From Siphonodentalium dalli (taxonomy: Eukaryota; Mollusca; Scaphopoda; Gadilida; Siphonodentaliidae), in NCBI GenBank assembly GCA_032622095.1, contig CP136064.1, forward strand, positions 177,584,247 to 177,648,246: 64,000 nucleotides of DNA, read 5' to 3'. The translations under genes were made by a program, and so were the position numbers. Numbering within the stretch: position 1 is the stretch's first letter; every line of letters starts with the position of its first letter. The notes below the pieces were generated by a model. The model made no database searches. It was not told the DNA's origin and was given only the letters and a program-made list of their open reading frames with translations. Positions 1 to 11,752 of the stretch are shown piece by piece.

Positions 1-354
1 TTATCTAAGCAAGAGCCTGATTGTGTTACAGAAGACAGCACAATGGTGCTGGCTAATCACACACAAATGGCATAAACGCTCTTTATTCGTTCCATATCAG
101 GAATTCACCCACAATGAACGCTCTTTATGTTTACCATCATAATATAAACAAACACAAGAAAAGTAACTTTTTATGCTTTTGTTTACATAACAATGGTAAA
201 AAATATGACAATAACATACTGTTTATGCGATATTTCTTATTTGTATACGGACAAAGTCTGTCTACATTTTGTTGTTCTTTCTGTTTGTGGCGGTTTTTGA
301 CGGGCGGAAATATTTTCACATGATACCCACCGCCAAGGCCAACCGTACCTTTAA
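1..354 (+). mobile_element. TTAA-flanked MITE, family 1, copy 1 (left part outside window)
   Basis: This is the distal ~350 bp of a non-coding element that is complete at 15591-16088 (same strand) and 29838-30339 (opposite strand). It ends in CCGTACCT followed by TTAA at 351-354, the same end as the other copies. The ends and the TTAA site resemble piggyBac-type non-autonomous elements; that class assignment is inference. The short open frames inside it are not conserved as frames between copies. Confidence 0.8.
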
Positions 355-375
355 GAGAGATACTGGCTTGGGTAT

Positions 376-595
376 TAATTCAAGCCTTTAATTTCAGTTT
401 GGTTTGGTGTTTCAAACCTTTTGACACTGTATAAATTGGTTTAACCTTCTAACGCAGTATAAATTTGGTGTTTCAAACCTTAAATATACTGGATCTTAGT
501 TAAACTACCGGCATGTATTCAACTGGTTTGGAATTTTCAAAACTTTCGAGATCATGCACAATCTGGTTTGGTATTTCAAACCTTAAATGTACCGG
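376..595. repeat. TTTGGTNTTTCAAACCTT motif cluster
   Basis: Four imperfect copies of a motif like GGTTTGGTGTTTCAAACC occur in about 220 bp, near 395, 460, 520 and 565, separated by 40-60 bp. They overlap the 3' end of the minus-strand gag-like region and may be its decayed C-terminal coding repeats. Confidence 0.5.
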
Positions 596-2740
596 TATAC
601 AACTCACATTTGGATGTATCATCATGCTGATCAGCAAATTGACTGATCTTTTCATTTGAACTGTCATACAATGGCAATTTGTCAGATTTCTTGTTTGTGA
701 AACTATTAACAAAACTTTGAGCTTCTGATTTATACATTGGTAGATATTTGTCAATTTGGGAGACGTTACTGGTACCATGACCGAATGTTTCAGTAAAGTT
801 TGGGATTTCCAATGACAGACATCTACCTTCTGAATTTATAGTTTCAACATCTGACAGGTAGCCATGACTCATTTAATTTGTGTGGGCTTTATTTTGGATC
901 ATTCCACTTATTGTATTATTGTGGAATATTTCACATATTTGCTCCAGATCACCTCTGTCATTGTCTGATTTGATTATGTCTGGTTCTTTCAGACTTATTT
1001 TATCACATGTCATTGTGTAAGGCTGGTTGCTTCATTTTCATGAGCACCATTTTTACCACTTTTAGTTGGATATATGATTTCGATTTCCTCAATATCTTCA
1101 TTGAGGATTGTTTCTGACACATCAGTTAAAATATCAAAAGATTCCCATGTTTCTGAACATTCTGAATATGAACAGAGTTTGTCAGATATTGCATTATCAC
1201 TGTTATCTGACTTTTGATGGGAAACACATGACTCATCTAAAGTTCTAAACTTTCTGAATTTATATACTGTGGAGAATCTCTGGTTTGAGTCTCTCCACTT
1301 TTTGAGTATAAATTATAATTTGTATGTTGTGGAGAATACTTGATCAGCGGCTCTCCACTTTTGGAGTATAACCCACCAAGGCTCCCTTGATTGGTATTTC
1401 ACCAAGGGTTCCGTTAGAGTTATTATTTACTTCCCAATCAAATTGGAAATGGTTGATGTTCATTCCTATAATTTGAGGGTTTGTCTCATCAATATGATCA
1501 CTCCCAGAACAACTTTTTTCATCATCCAATTCTGTCCGAGTATTTTCAGACTTTTGCATCATGTGTTCCATTTCATACATAATAGCTGTTGATGTCATAA
1601 TTGGATTTTTCATGGAACATGTCTTAAATCTTTTGAGAGCATATTCAGACAAACATTGTTGAAGAGTGGCAATTCTTTCAATTTCACTTAGGTTTTCCTG
1701 ATTGGCAAACTGACAGAATCTTATTTGATATGTTAGCCAATCTTCTTTGTCATTATAATATAAAGTTTGTGGTATAGGATAATATGGTTGTTCACAGTTT
1801 GTACTGCTTGATTTGTGAACACATGAATTACCTACATGTATCAGGTTCATTCTGTGATTTTTGGATTTTTAAGTCAATAGGTGCTTTTTGAATGGAATGA
1901 TGGTTAGCACTTTATAATGTCATAGATATGTCATTCAACTTCATTTCAGATGATGTCTGCTGATTTGGAATACATGGTTGATAATTATTTATGTTTGCAG
2001 CAGGTGTATCTGATAGACATGAGGTTTGTATAACTGATACAGGCTGGATATTTTGAACTTTATTATTGAAGTTTTATTCACAGCTGAATAATCAGGTTGA
2101 GATCAGGTAGGCGAAATCGCCATTTGAGGCTCTTTTGGTAAAGCATTTGTTTGTGGGATGTTATTTTCAGTGTTAAGTTCCTGGTGACTGCTCTGAATAA
2201 CAGAAGTGCCACAGAATGCTAACACATTTTGATTATGAATTTCAGTAGATGACTTTGGCATCAACGAATTGTAATATGTGACATTAAGAATCTTATTACT
2301 TGACACACTGCATTGTGAGTATGTTTGTAATTTAAAAGTATGGTTATTGAAACTATGCACCTGTGTGGGATTTGCACCAATAGTTTCACCTTGAACATAT
2401 TGCTGAGTATAGAGATGTTTAGTTTGGTTATTCAAACTTTTTGACTCCTATTGCTGAGTATAGAGATATTTATATATAGTTTGGTTGTTCAAACTGTTTG
2501 ATTCCAATTGCTGAGCATAGAGATGTTTATATATAGTTTGGTTGTTCAAATGTTTTGATTCCAATTGCTGAGCATAGGGATGTTTAGTTTGGTTATTCAA
2601 ACTTTTTGATTCCAATTGCTGAGCACAGAGATTAGTTTGCAATTTGGTTATTCAAACTTTTTGATTCCAATTACTGAGCATAGGGATGTTTAGTTTGGTT
2701 ATTCAAACTTTTTGATTCCAATTGCTGATGTATTTGGGTA
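499..2740 (-). pseudogene. gag-like retrotransposon ORF, broken
   Basis: Read on the minus strand, a long Gln/Asn/Ser-rich coding region is kept open across about 2.2 kb but interrupted. The most recognisable part (about 1700-1780) reads DKEDWLTYQIRFCQFANQE, then LATLQQCLSEYALKRF-like residues. This matches the Trp, Phe, Leu and Ala pattern of the Ty3/Gypsy-type gag (Retrotrans_gag) domain. The 5' part encodes a 17-19-residue tandem repeat. Lesions seen: a TAG replacing a Leu codon near 2445, a 55-bp repeat unit that shifts the frame near 2640, a shift near 1845, a TGA near 1010 and a TAA near 872. No zinc knuckle, protease or reverse transcriptase is visible. It could instead be a gag-derived host gene that has since decayed. 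Confidence 0.55.
2403..2729 (-). repeat. 51/57-bp tandem repeat, in frame within the gag-like region
   Basis: Six head-to-tail units. Most are 51 bp; two are 57 bp because of an extra TATATA-type insertion, and one is 55 bp. On the minus strand each unit encodes a peptide like QQLESKSLNNQTKHPYA, and the 57-bp units add two residues. Lengths divisible by three suggest the repeat expanded while coding. Confidence 0.75.
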
Positions 2741-3780
2741 CTGTTTGGTGAATTTACATTTGATAGACCATAAATTACATAACAGTTGCTATTGCAACTC
2801 ACTGGTAATATAGACATTGTAGACTATGTATTTTGTCCATGTGTTTGGACATGTGGTAAGGTGAATGTGCATTCACATTCTATTTACAGACCATTGGTCT
2901 GATTTAATTTGTCTTTTAATATCTTCCACACCTACTCCCTCTTTAATATGGCAAAAATTGTGGAATAGCTGTACTCAAAAATGTTACAGAACATAGGAAT
3001 ATGTTAACATTGGCATATAAATACTTGTAACAAATGCCCTGGAGTAGTATTTTACTTCTTATGAGCTTGATGTTACTTTTAAATGGGTGTTGTTGACATT
3101 TATTAGAACATTAACATAAATGCAAAATTGAAGTTAAAACATTTGAACATTTTGGTATGCAATAGGACAAACATGGCAACATTGGATGTCAAAATCTGGA
3201 ATGGCATACAAAAATGGATAATAGGCATTGTATATGAAAAATATATGGCAAAAATGGCAATATCAGAGCAAAAATTTTCAATAATTTAAATTATCTCAGA
3301 AAATAGCAAAAATGGACATTTTATCAGGCAAAAATAATTTATGCAAGGTAAACAGGATCAATTACATTAAAATTGGACAACATATAGGGTAATTAAACAT
3401 TTGACAGCAAAATAGGACAAAATATATCAAAATTTTGGCAAAAATTGACAAAAATGTAGCAAATTATCAAAAATAGACAATATTCTCAAAAATTGGCAAT
3501 TAATTATGTAGCATGTAATTCTGTTGAAGGAATAAACAACAAAATGGGCAATATCAATGCAAAATTGGACAAAAATATGGATATTTATCAAAAATATATG
3601 AAAAATCTATCAAAAATGGAATTTAATGCAATATATGGAATTAATTTGATAAGGAATATAAATTAATAGGCAATATTAGTAATCAATACATTTTATAGCA
3701 AAAAATGGACAAAAATTTATTTATTTTGGACCAAAATGGCAAACAAAAATAATCATAAAAATGGAATATATATGGTTGTC
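2741..3780. repeat. AT-rich tract with degenerate GGCAAAAATGGACAAAAAT repeats
   Basis: 2741-3130 shows no gene or clear repeat. From about 3130 to 3780 the plus strand is dominated by variants of CAAAAATGGACA, GGCAAAAATGG and TATCAAAAATGG, spaced irregularly every 10-30 bp. It behaves like a degenerate simple-sequence array; no coding frame is kept. Confidence 0.5.
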
Positions 3781-4280
3781 ACTACTTAATTAACACCGCA
3801 GCCAACAATTCAGCTTGACGCTGTTTTAGCGTCTTTAGAACTTGAATTGCGCGCAACGTGAGTTGACAAAAATGGCTACCCCGCCGTTCGTTTTGAAGCG
3901 AATACGCCATTTGTAGTAAAGTTGGGAATGGGTTTTATCTACTACAATGAATACGATGAACAACAATTATACTCACATAGATTTATTACCAGGAACATGT
4001 TAACACCAATTATATCGAATCATCATCAGTCAGTGTTAATATATAGAAATGAAGAGTTGCTATTAATTTCATCTGGTTCTTGTCGTGGGTCGAGTGTTTC
4101 TGTTCATCATCGGGGATTCTCGGCGATGTTTCCCGGAATTGGCCGAATCATACACGTTGATTTGCTGTCCCAGTTGTTTACTGGGGTCAAATGTGACGCA
4201 CTTTGACCGCCTTCAGACCAGGTCAAACGGTATTTATTTTATCGTCCACGACGTAATATTACAATACCCAAATTTACTAC
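3781..4280. other. unassigned spacer
   Basis: GC content rises locally. A 94-residue open frame at 3922-4206 has no recognisable domain and no splice-site support. Nothing else is identified here. Confidence 0.3.
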
Positions 4281-6676
4281 ATTAGAAAACGCAGAACAGC
4301 TAAGATGGACCCCGGGCAAGATGGGACAGAACAAAAACTTGCTGTTTATCAATAATACAGCATGTAGCAGCACCAAAATGGCTCTATATGGTCATCAGTG
4401 TAGCATTTTATTGGTGATCCCATTTTATTTACCATATTAAGATTAAATAACCAACTTGAAATCACCCCATGCACTCGCATTTCCCCGTCCCACGGTGATA
4501 TTTTTGCATAAAATGTTAGATTAACATCTTCTCGACATCACTGTTCCATTTTAATGACCAGAATCAAGATTAAAGCAACTTTTTACGCTGATGGGACAGC
4601 AGCGGTAAAACGCAGAACCATTGGTAATTGCAGAACGGTATGGGACGGTATTAGATGGGATGGTATTAGGGTATTAGAAAACTCAGAAAAGCTCAGATGG
4701 GACGGGACAAAAACCCGCTGTTCATCAATAATATCAGTGTAGCATTTTATTGGTGGTCTCATTTTATCGACCATAATTACGATTAAAACAACTTTTTACA
4801 TCGACGAGACAGACGATGTAAAGCGCATAACCTTTGGAAATTGCAGAACGAAAATGTAAACAACAAAATCATTCACCGCATTAAAATTTCCCCGTCCCAC
4901 AGTGATGTTGCTTAGGATGTTAGATTAATATTTTCTCGACATGTGGGTAGCATTTTGTTGACCATAATCAAGATTAAAACAACTTTTTTCGCTGATCGAA
5001 CAGAAGCGGTAAAACGCAGAACAACTTAGGAAATTGCAGAACGAAATGGTAAACAAAAACAGTATTAAAATTGCCCCGTACCACGATGATATTTTGTCAT
5101 AAAATGTTATATTAACATCTTTTCGACATCATTGTGGCACAAAACAACTGGTTTCGCCAACGGGATGGCTTGCGTCATCGATATGGGACAGAATAGCAAA
5201 TCCCGGAACAGCAGGTGATGGTGTAATGGTGTAATAGAGTTATCTCTCCTCGGTAGTGACTGGTGCTGATTAATATGTGAGTATTTGATATGATATGTGA
5301 TATGTGATTATATGTACCTTCCATGTATGTAATATGTGATTATATGTAACCTCCTATATATGAATAGGAATATTGTATTGTGTAATATGTTGATTGATAA
5401 TGTATACGAGTCTCACTCGGTGTGTCTTTGAAGGCAGAACTTCATGGTAAGATAAGATAAGATAAGTGGTAAACCGCAGAAGAGCTACATGTATGGTAAA
5501 ACGCAGAACGAACATAACAAAATCAGTTATTACTTACAAATTGTGTGGTAAATCCAGATATCACTTGCGAGCACTATAATAAATCACTATTAATGAACGT
5601 GCAAGGAGAAACCAGTATCAAACATGTTTGACAAGGCGTTGAGTTTGTTCACACTCTGTTCACGTTGGTACTGAGCTTGTGTTTACGTTGGCACTAAGCT
5701 TGTGTTTGCATAACTGGTGGCGGAGGACACAGACTCTTTTTGGATGCTGATATGGTCATTAAAATGCTACAATGATGTCGAGAAGATGTTAATCTAACAT
5801 TTTATGTAAAAATATCGCCGCGGGACGGGGAAATATTAATGGAGTGAATGATTTTGTTGTTTACATTTTCGTTCTGCAATTTCCTATGGTTGTTCTGCAT
5901 TTTACCGCGGCTGTCCCATCGACAAAAACAGTTGTTTTAATCTTGCTTATGGCCAATCAAATGCAACAATGACGTCGAGAAGATATTAATCTAACATTTT
6001 GTGCAAAAATATCACAGTGGGACAGGGAAATGTGAATGCATGGGGTGATTTGGTGTTTGTTTACATTTTCGTTCTGCAATTTCATATACTGTTGTTCTGC
6101 GTTTTACCGCTTCCGTCCCATCGACGAAAAATGTTGTTTTGATCTGATTATGGTCAATAAAATGCTACAATGATGTCGAGAAGATGTTAATCTAACATGT
6201 TATGTAAAAATGTCGCTGTGGGACGGGTGAATACGAATGCGGTGAATGAGTTTGTTGTTTACATTTTCGTTCTGCAATTTCCTATGGTTGCTGCGCTTTA
6301 CCGCTTCCGTCCCATGAGCGAAAAAACATGTTTTAATCTTGATTATGGTCATTAAAATGCTACAGTGATGTCGAAAAGATGCTAATCTAACATTTTATGC
6401 AAAAATATCACCGTGGGACAGGGAAATATGAATGTATGGGGTGATTTGGTGTTTACATTTTCGTTCTGCGTTTGACCGTAATCGCCTATTTCCGACGTGT
6501 CTATTTTTAACCGATACTATGAGCTTTGTGTTGGCGAATGAGACTATTAAATTGTTGCTCCCTGTATATACGCCATGTTAATACTGACTATATATAACCA
6601 TTTTAATGCCGCTACATGCTGTAGTATTGATAAACAGCCGGTTTTCTAATACCGTCCCTTCCCATTCTGCGTTTTA
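4281..6676. repeat. large inverted array (foldback-type) of ~195-bp units
   Basis: The unit contains CCCCGTCCCACGGTGATATT, an AACATCTTCTCGACATCA stretch, CATTTTAATGACCATAATC and GGTAAAACGCAGAAC. Units run in one orientation from 4281 to about 5180. After a ~550-bp spacer they run in the opposite orientation from about 5740 to 6676. In the right half, four units start near 5757, 5950, 6149 and 6346 (steps of about 193-199 bp). The outer ends mirror each other: ATTAGAAAACGCAGAACAG at 4281 and its complement ending at about 6675. No transposase is present. The spacer carries a short GATAA microsatellite near 5448. Confidence 0.75.
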
Positions 6677-6790
6677 GTCACTCCCAATATCTTCAAAAAG
6701 TAGCTGTGTGATTACTTCATCTGTCATTTCCACATACTCATCATCAGATAAACTCATATCAATATCGAAAATACCATCAGTATCCATCAT
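6674..6790 (-). CDS. small acidic ORF (38 aa), hypothetical
   Basis: An ATG-initiated frame of 38 codons begins MMDTDGIFDIDMSLSDDEY and is strongly acidic. Its TAA stop coincides with the outer end of the inverted array (TTTTAGTC / AAAACGCAGAA), so the array may have truncated a longer frame, or this may be a first exon. Such acidic N-termini are common in transposase-like proteins, but no family is assigned. Confidence 0.3.
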   Translation of the reverse strand: MMDTDGIFDIDMSLSDDEYVEMTDEVITQLLFEDIGSD

Positions 6791-8060
6791 TATTCTTCTA
6801 TAGAAAAATGCTTTGAATAGATATACAACTGGCAGAGTACAACTCAAGCGAAAAACGTAAACAACGTAGTATTTTTTGACGTACAGTATTTCTGCAGACG
6901 ATATTGAGGGAGTGCTTTGTTTTTACAATTTTATTTTTTACAAACAGTAAGTTTATTATATTTTAAATTCAGTTTAATTGTGGCAATGAACCAAGCGTTT
7001 GTTTTTAATTTGTATTTTTAGTATTTATTTGTTCGGTTGTGCGTGATGGAGTTTTGAAACAGCCGCATTTCCTTGGCCTTCGGGTTTCCCCAGATATGAA
7101 TTGAATTTAAATGAATCATGTCGCTAAAAATAGTAACGTCGCGAACCAGCCTAACTGCTAAATAAAATAGTCCGACACAGATTAGCACATGTGCTGGTAT
7201 TGATTATTACCACACACCTTGGAAAGCATGCGATCGTGTGGGGTAATCATAGATAGATATGTAATAAACGGAGAAGACTGACGAACACGCCGCATATGAC
7301 GGAAGTATATTTTACGTTTCCCGCATGCGTAATAACGTTACGTTGCCACAGAAACGGAACTGGGTCAAACGGGTTGTTTTCGTACACAGTTTAGTGCGTA
7401 GTTGTTTGAATGAAGCAGACGTAAAATATAGTTGTTTTATTAATTAGAATCTAACCAATTCTCCGAATTATTTGAAAATTGAGTAGCTTCTTTTCAACAT
7501 TTGAAGCTACCGAAAAGGCGTAAGAATATGAATTTACCACAAATTCACGCTTCCCTGCAATTAGGAGTGATCCTAAGTTTGGGACAAGTGAGCATGGTTA
7601 ATTTTCGAACGGCGAATCCACATACCAAGTTATTAAGTGATGCGATGCTCAATATTAATATAGATACATCCCCATTTTAATGTAAATACACACAACCCCC
7701 ACACAATAATGAAATAAAATCCCATTTATTCACACAAATGAAATCTTAAGAACATTCTCATATGCCTAGTGTTAACTTTATTATGTTTGGCGAAAATTAC
7801 AATCCTGTTGTTTGGCAAACAAGAGTGAAATTGCAATCGTTATTAATTTTAGGCAAAATTCCCATTAATTACTATTATTACAGTACTCTTTTAATATGTG
7901 CGCACTATGCAATTATATACATATCCATGGCATGTATCTCAATTTTCTAAACTAACAAGTTGAACTTGAAAGTTCAAGTGAAATTGAATTTTTTTTTATT
8001 TTGACATTTGTGTACCTGTCAACTCCACAGCAATATTTGCATATTTTCCTATTTTTGGTA
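6791..8060. other. AT-rich intergenic DNA with a short palindrome
   Basis: No gene is recognised. Near 7199-7247 TGATTATTACCACAC is followed, after a short loop, by GTGTGGGGTAATCA, an imperfect hairpin. A 62-residue open frame at 7762-7950 is typical of chance frames in AT-rich DNA. Confidence 0.35.
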
Positions 8061-8066
8061 ATAATT

Positions 8067-8660
8067 TGGACTGAAATGGTCATCAGTTGGAAATTTTCCA
8101 ACCATATGATGTAGGGGGTGACAGGTTGGAAATTTCCAACACTTGGAAAGCTTGTGTCCTTGTCCCTCCCCCGTGGCCAGTCAAAAGCTGCTAGTTAATT
8201 TAAGAAACCAATATTGTCATACATTTTGTCAACATTGTAATTGGAATTGTCATCAGTTGGAAATTTTCCAACCTAAGTGGGAGTGTCAGGTTTGAAATTT
8301 CCAACTCTAGGAAGGCTTGAGGCTAGTCTAGATGCTAGGATTTTGCGATTTTCTTGTTCAGATTTCAAAATTTTCACACACTAGGCCGAACCATGGTTCA
8401 CCCCCGTGGCCGATAAAAAACTGCTAATTAGTTTAACAAAACAATATTTTACTACATTTGGTCAAACTTGTGGACTGAAATGGTCATCAGTTGGAGAATT
8501 TTCCAACCTAAGGGGGAAAGGAAAGCTTCAGTTGAGGCCAGTCTAGATGCTAGGATTTGCGAATTTCTTGTGTAGTTTTCAAAATTTTCTCACAACGGGC
8601 CGAACAACCATGGTCAGCCCAGTGTGTCCCAGTCTCTTGTCCATAGCCGTGTGCATTTGT
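8067..8660. repeat. degenerate tandem repeat with GTTGGAAATTTTCCAAC palindrome
   Basis: Three decayed units, about 160-245 bp apart. Each starts with TGGTCATCAGTTGGAAATTT near 8077, 8236 and 8479. They continue with a second TTGGAAATTTCCAA, the phrase CCCCGTGGCC, AGTCTAGATGCTAGGAT and GCCGAAC-ACCATGGT. GTTGGAAATTTTCCAAC is itself nearly palindromic. Confidence 0.65.
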
Positions 8661-8854
8661 CTGGAGTTAGACCACTAGATGTTGGGATTTATGCAATTTT
8701 TCAGGTTAAAATATCTTAATGTTCTCATACTGGGAATATAGAACCATGGTTTATGAATATATAGGATATTAGGCCTGAGCACTGAGATTCAAGGGGTGGG
8801 GGTGCAAATGGAATTATGCAAAACTTGTGTTTGGTTTGATTCAAAGGGGGGCTG

Positions 8855-9582
8855 TTGGAATTTTCCAATGTGGACACCCCCCGAACGGAGACCCTCTATC
8901 CACGTCCCTGCATCCGTTCACCGCATTATGGTGGTTTCAGAAATATTGAGTCTGTTACTGAAAGAAAATATAGCCTACAAATTAATGTTGATGATGAATC
9001 CTTTGATCCATATCGGCCTAACATAGATTTTCATAAAAATGCTAGCGAACGACATGCTGGAAGGAAAAGAACTCGCCCAGTAAATCGAGGAATTAATTAT
9101 AAATGTGCCGTGGAGAAATCACTAACACAATTAGGTATTATATTAGAAGTGGAGGGTAGTTCCATCAATACTGGAAATAAATCGAAAAGTGATGCAACAA
9201 AAGGAAAAGCCAAAACAAAAAGGGTGTAAATTGGGTTCCGGCTGTGAAACTAGTGTGTTACAAGTGTATCGAAGATCATGTGAAAGCTCTATTCTTTTGT
9301 TCATATCAACAGAAATTATTCGCTCATCTAGCAAGGACTCATTCTCAAATATTATTAACCTGCGGTTCGTGTTGGTTAGAAAGTAAGTCTATAACAAAAT
9401 TTAGCAATGAAATACAGTTGAGAACTTATGTAAAAGAACATCACAATAACATTTTGGATTCTCAACATGATCGATACGAATTTCGCAAGGAAGAATCAAT
9501 GACAGTCAAAATGACTACAGACGATGATGCCTTGGCTAAAGTTTTGCGAACTAGTTCAATGCCAGTAAATAGCAGGAGGTAG
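8855..9582 (+). pseudogene. zinc-finger protein fragment, copy A (frameshifted)
   Basis: Two overlapping frames together read as one protein. The N-terminal frame contains DESFDPYRPNIDF and a basic ASERHAGRKRTRPVNRG stretch. After a +1 shift near 9220 the second frame gives C-x2-C-x10-C-x8-H-x4-H-x6-C-x2-C, ending in KEHH (9260-9450), then a charged tail to a TAG at 9580. Copy B at 13.9-14.5 kb has the same order, the same DPYRPN motif and exactly the same cysteine/histidine spacing through the seventh ligand. Copy A lacks the first His of the last finger. A zinc-binding, possibly nucleic-acid-binding role is inferred; I do not recognise the named family. The frameshift makes it a pseudogene unless an unseen intron removes it. 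Confidence 0.55.
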
Positions 9583-10488
9583 CAATACACGATTTCTGGC
9601 CATTTTCACCATTTTGACGGGGGTACTGTATTACAACCTTCTGCTGTACCATGGTCATTGATAAACAGTACATGAGTGTTTGGTTACAATATACAGAAAT
9701 GGTCAGAAAATAATTCGTCTGGCTTTTGGAAAAAAATTGCATCATCACAAGTTGAATTATCTCCCTTAGACTGATTTTTTAAATCTTCATTTTAGACATT
9801 TTTTTACCGAAATTGGCCATTTTCGGTCGCATAGCTAACCATGACAGAGCGAATGTCAGTCTATAATCACCTTATGAGCTGATAGACCCGAGATATATGT
9901 CAGATATATTGAAAAATAAAAAAAAATTATCGTAGCAATTTTTTAATTTTTTCTTAGAAGTGCAGACGACTGTTTTCAAGGGAGAGAAATCGAGCTGTTT
10001 TCCGGTGGGGTACCACACAGAGCTGGCCGACATCAGATTCCAAAAAACATACTTCGTATTCAAATATCATCCCATTTTGTATACTATGGTACCTTTATAA
10101 AATAATTAAACCATCACACCATTAATCACAGTTATAACAGAGGCTAAACTGACAGTTATAGCCCTTATATGCTTAAAATAATATTTTTCGGCCCTCCTAC
10201 AACCCATGAAATCGTGTATTGCTACCTGAGACAAGTTCCCAGGAAATTACAATCTGTAAATATAGCGGAATCAGAAATAATTGAAGGTAGAGAGAGCACT
10301 ATTGGTTTAAAGAACTTAGCCTTGTCAAAATTGCATAAATTATATATTAAAAGGAAATCTGCAGGTGATCTTTTAACTGAGGAAAACATAAAGCAGATGA
10401 AGATGGGTTAATGTATATACAGGATAATGAGGATATTCATAAAGGATAAATATTAAAAATATATATATATATAATTCAGAGGTCATCG
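9583..10488. other. intergenic DNA, nothing firm
   Basis: Apart from the open frame listed at 10169-10411, I see no gene, named repeat or splice-supported exon. A short AT microsatellite lies near 10460. Confidence 0.3.
10169..10411 (+). CDS. hypothetical Lys/Glu-rich ORF
   Basis: An 80-codon frame whose second half is charged and helix-like (NLALSKLHKLYIKRKSAGDL, then EENIKQMK), ending at TAA. It lies between zinc-finger copy A and the SGNH fragment on the same strand, so it could be a decayed piece of the same element. A possible 3' splice site (TTCCCAG) precedes the charged half. No family is recognised. Confidence 0.25.
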   Translation: MLKIIFFGPPTTHEIVYCYLRQVPRKLQSVNIAESEIIEGRESTIGLKNLALSKLHKLYIKRKSAGDLLTEENIKQMKMG

Positions 10489-10753
10489 TTAACCCTTTCA
10501 TAATGGGAGCTGCGCAGTTGCAGCTTTAAATATCTTGTATCAGTGCTTTATATTGTATATATGCAAGTATCACATCGGAAGCCTAGCATATATAAGAGAA
10601 TACACTGACTTTCAATATCGAGATGGATATTGCTAGGCGAATGAATTGTCTTACATATGCTAGGCTCTCTATGGGGAAACTTGCATATATAAGAGAATGC
10701 ATTGGCACATGTTTTAGTGAACTTCGAGGATGCTCCAGTCATGGAAGGGTTAA
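10489..10753. mobile_element. TTAA-flanked MITE, family 2, copy 1
   Basis: A 265-bp element bounded by TTAA at 10489-10492 and 10750-10753. Terminal inverted repeats are CCCTTTCATAATGGGAGC on the left and CCCTTCCATGACTGGAGC on the complement of the right end. Internally CATATATAAGAGAATACACT and CATATATAAGAGAATGCATT repeat. A TTAA duplication plus a CCCTT terminus is characteristic of piggyBac-type elements. A second copy is at 25792-25997. Confidence 0.85.
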
Positions 10754-11215
10754 TAATAGATACATTTGGTTGCCAGGCAACTTTTAAAAATATCCGTGTT
10801 TGCAGTCACCCTAACCATATTTTTTCCACCTGAGTAGGTTGGTAGTAAAGACATATTTTGTAGGCTGTATACCTGCAAACATGAGCCTACAGGTTTCAAG
10901 TGTGAATGTGACCAGCTGCCACCTTATCATTGCAGATATTAGAATGCAGTTAAGTGAAATCACTTGTATAAATTTCCACTGCATTGCAATACATAGGTAC
11001 TAGTAAGGTAGTTTACATCAGACAGTGGGTCCAAAATAACTTTCTTGAAAAGGCCGAAAAATAATTTGGGCAGGTGGCTTTTGAGGTAGATCGGTTGATT
11101 GCAAACATACCATATTTTTATTACACTTAATACAGCCCTGATAGCTTGTAGATATATATATCATAGCATCACTCCATTTTTATATAATAAACTTTTGTTT
11201 CTTTTACATCTCTAG
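10754..11215. other. spacer, nothing identified
   Basis: No open frame, repeat or RNA gene that I can support. Confidence 0.3.
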
Positions 11216-11752
11216 GTTCTCAACCAATAATCTGGGTCATCGGCGCGTCATACATTGAACGGGCTTCGGTGGCATCTTCTGAATATGCTTATCTTGGGGT
11301 CAAGGGTCATTTGGCAAGGTAAGGGAGGGAGGAACGTGGATAATCTAAGAGACAGTTTAAATGAATGTGCAACAATGTACACACAGCCTAGTGGCATTAT
11401 TATTGATCTGGGGCTCAATTAATGTCATTGACACACCCAGGTTTGAATTGTTCGGCATGATAAAAGATAATATTCAATACACTTGTAATAAATTTCCAAA
11501 CTGCTTTGTGCTGCATGTTGGCATTTTACAGAGATTCTGATGGGAAGGTGCCAAGTCAATCCGGGCTATCGAGCACAAGAGAGACAAGCTTAACTGTGAT
11601 ATTATTTTGATGCGGGGACAAAATATGTTTTTTTGGAGATCATAAGGACATTCATCATGATCAACCCCTCTACTGTGATAAGGTTCACCTCTCACCAAAA
11701 GGGTAGATTGTTCCTGAAAGGCATTTCAGAGGCTGTTAAATTTATAGTATAA
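11216..11752 (+). pseudogene. SGNH/GDSL hydrolase-like fragment, decayed
   Basis: Block I is recognisable just after a CTCTAG acceptor-like site as IIWVIGASYIERAS (the nucleophile region). It is followed by QPSGIIIDLGLN, a decayed version of the block III 'HLGGND' element. Then come ILQRF-WEGAKS, AIEHKRDKLN, and DKVHLSPKG, which carries the Asp-x2-His of block V. The C-terminus RLFLKGISEAVKFIV ends at TAA. The order and spacing fit one SGNH domain of about 180 residues. The frame shifts near 11320, near 11530 and inside SPKG, and stop codons follow LGLN and others. SGNH domains of this kind accompany CR1-like LINE ORF1 proteins and Ngaro-type retrotransposons. It sits between the two zinc-finger copies on the same strand. 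Confidence 0.6.
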
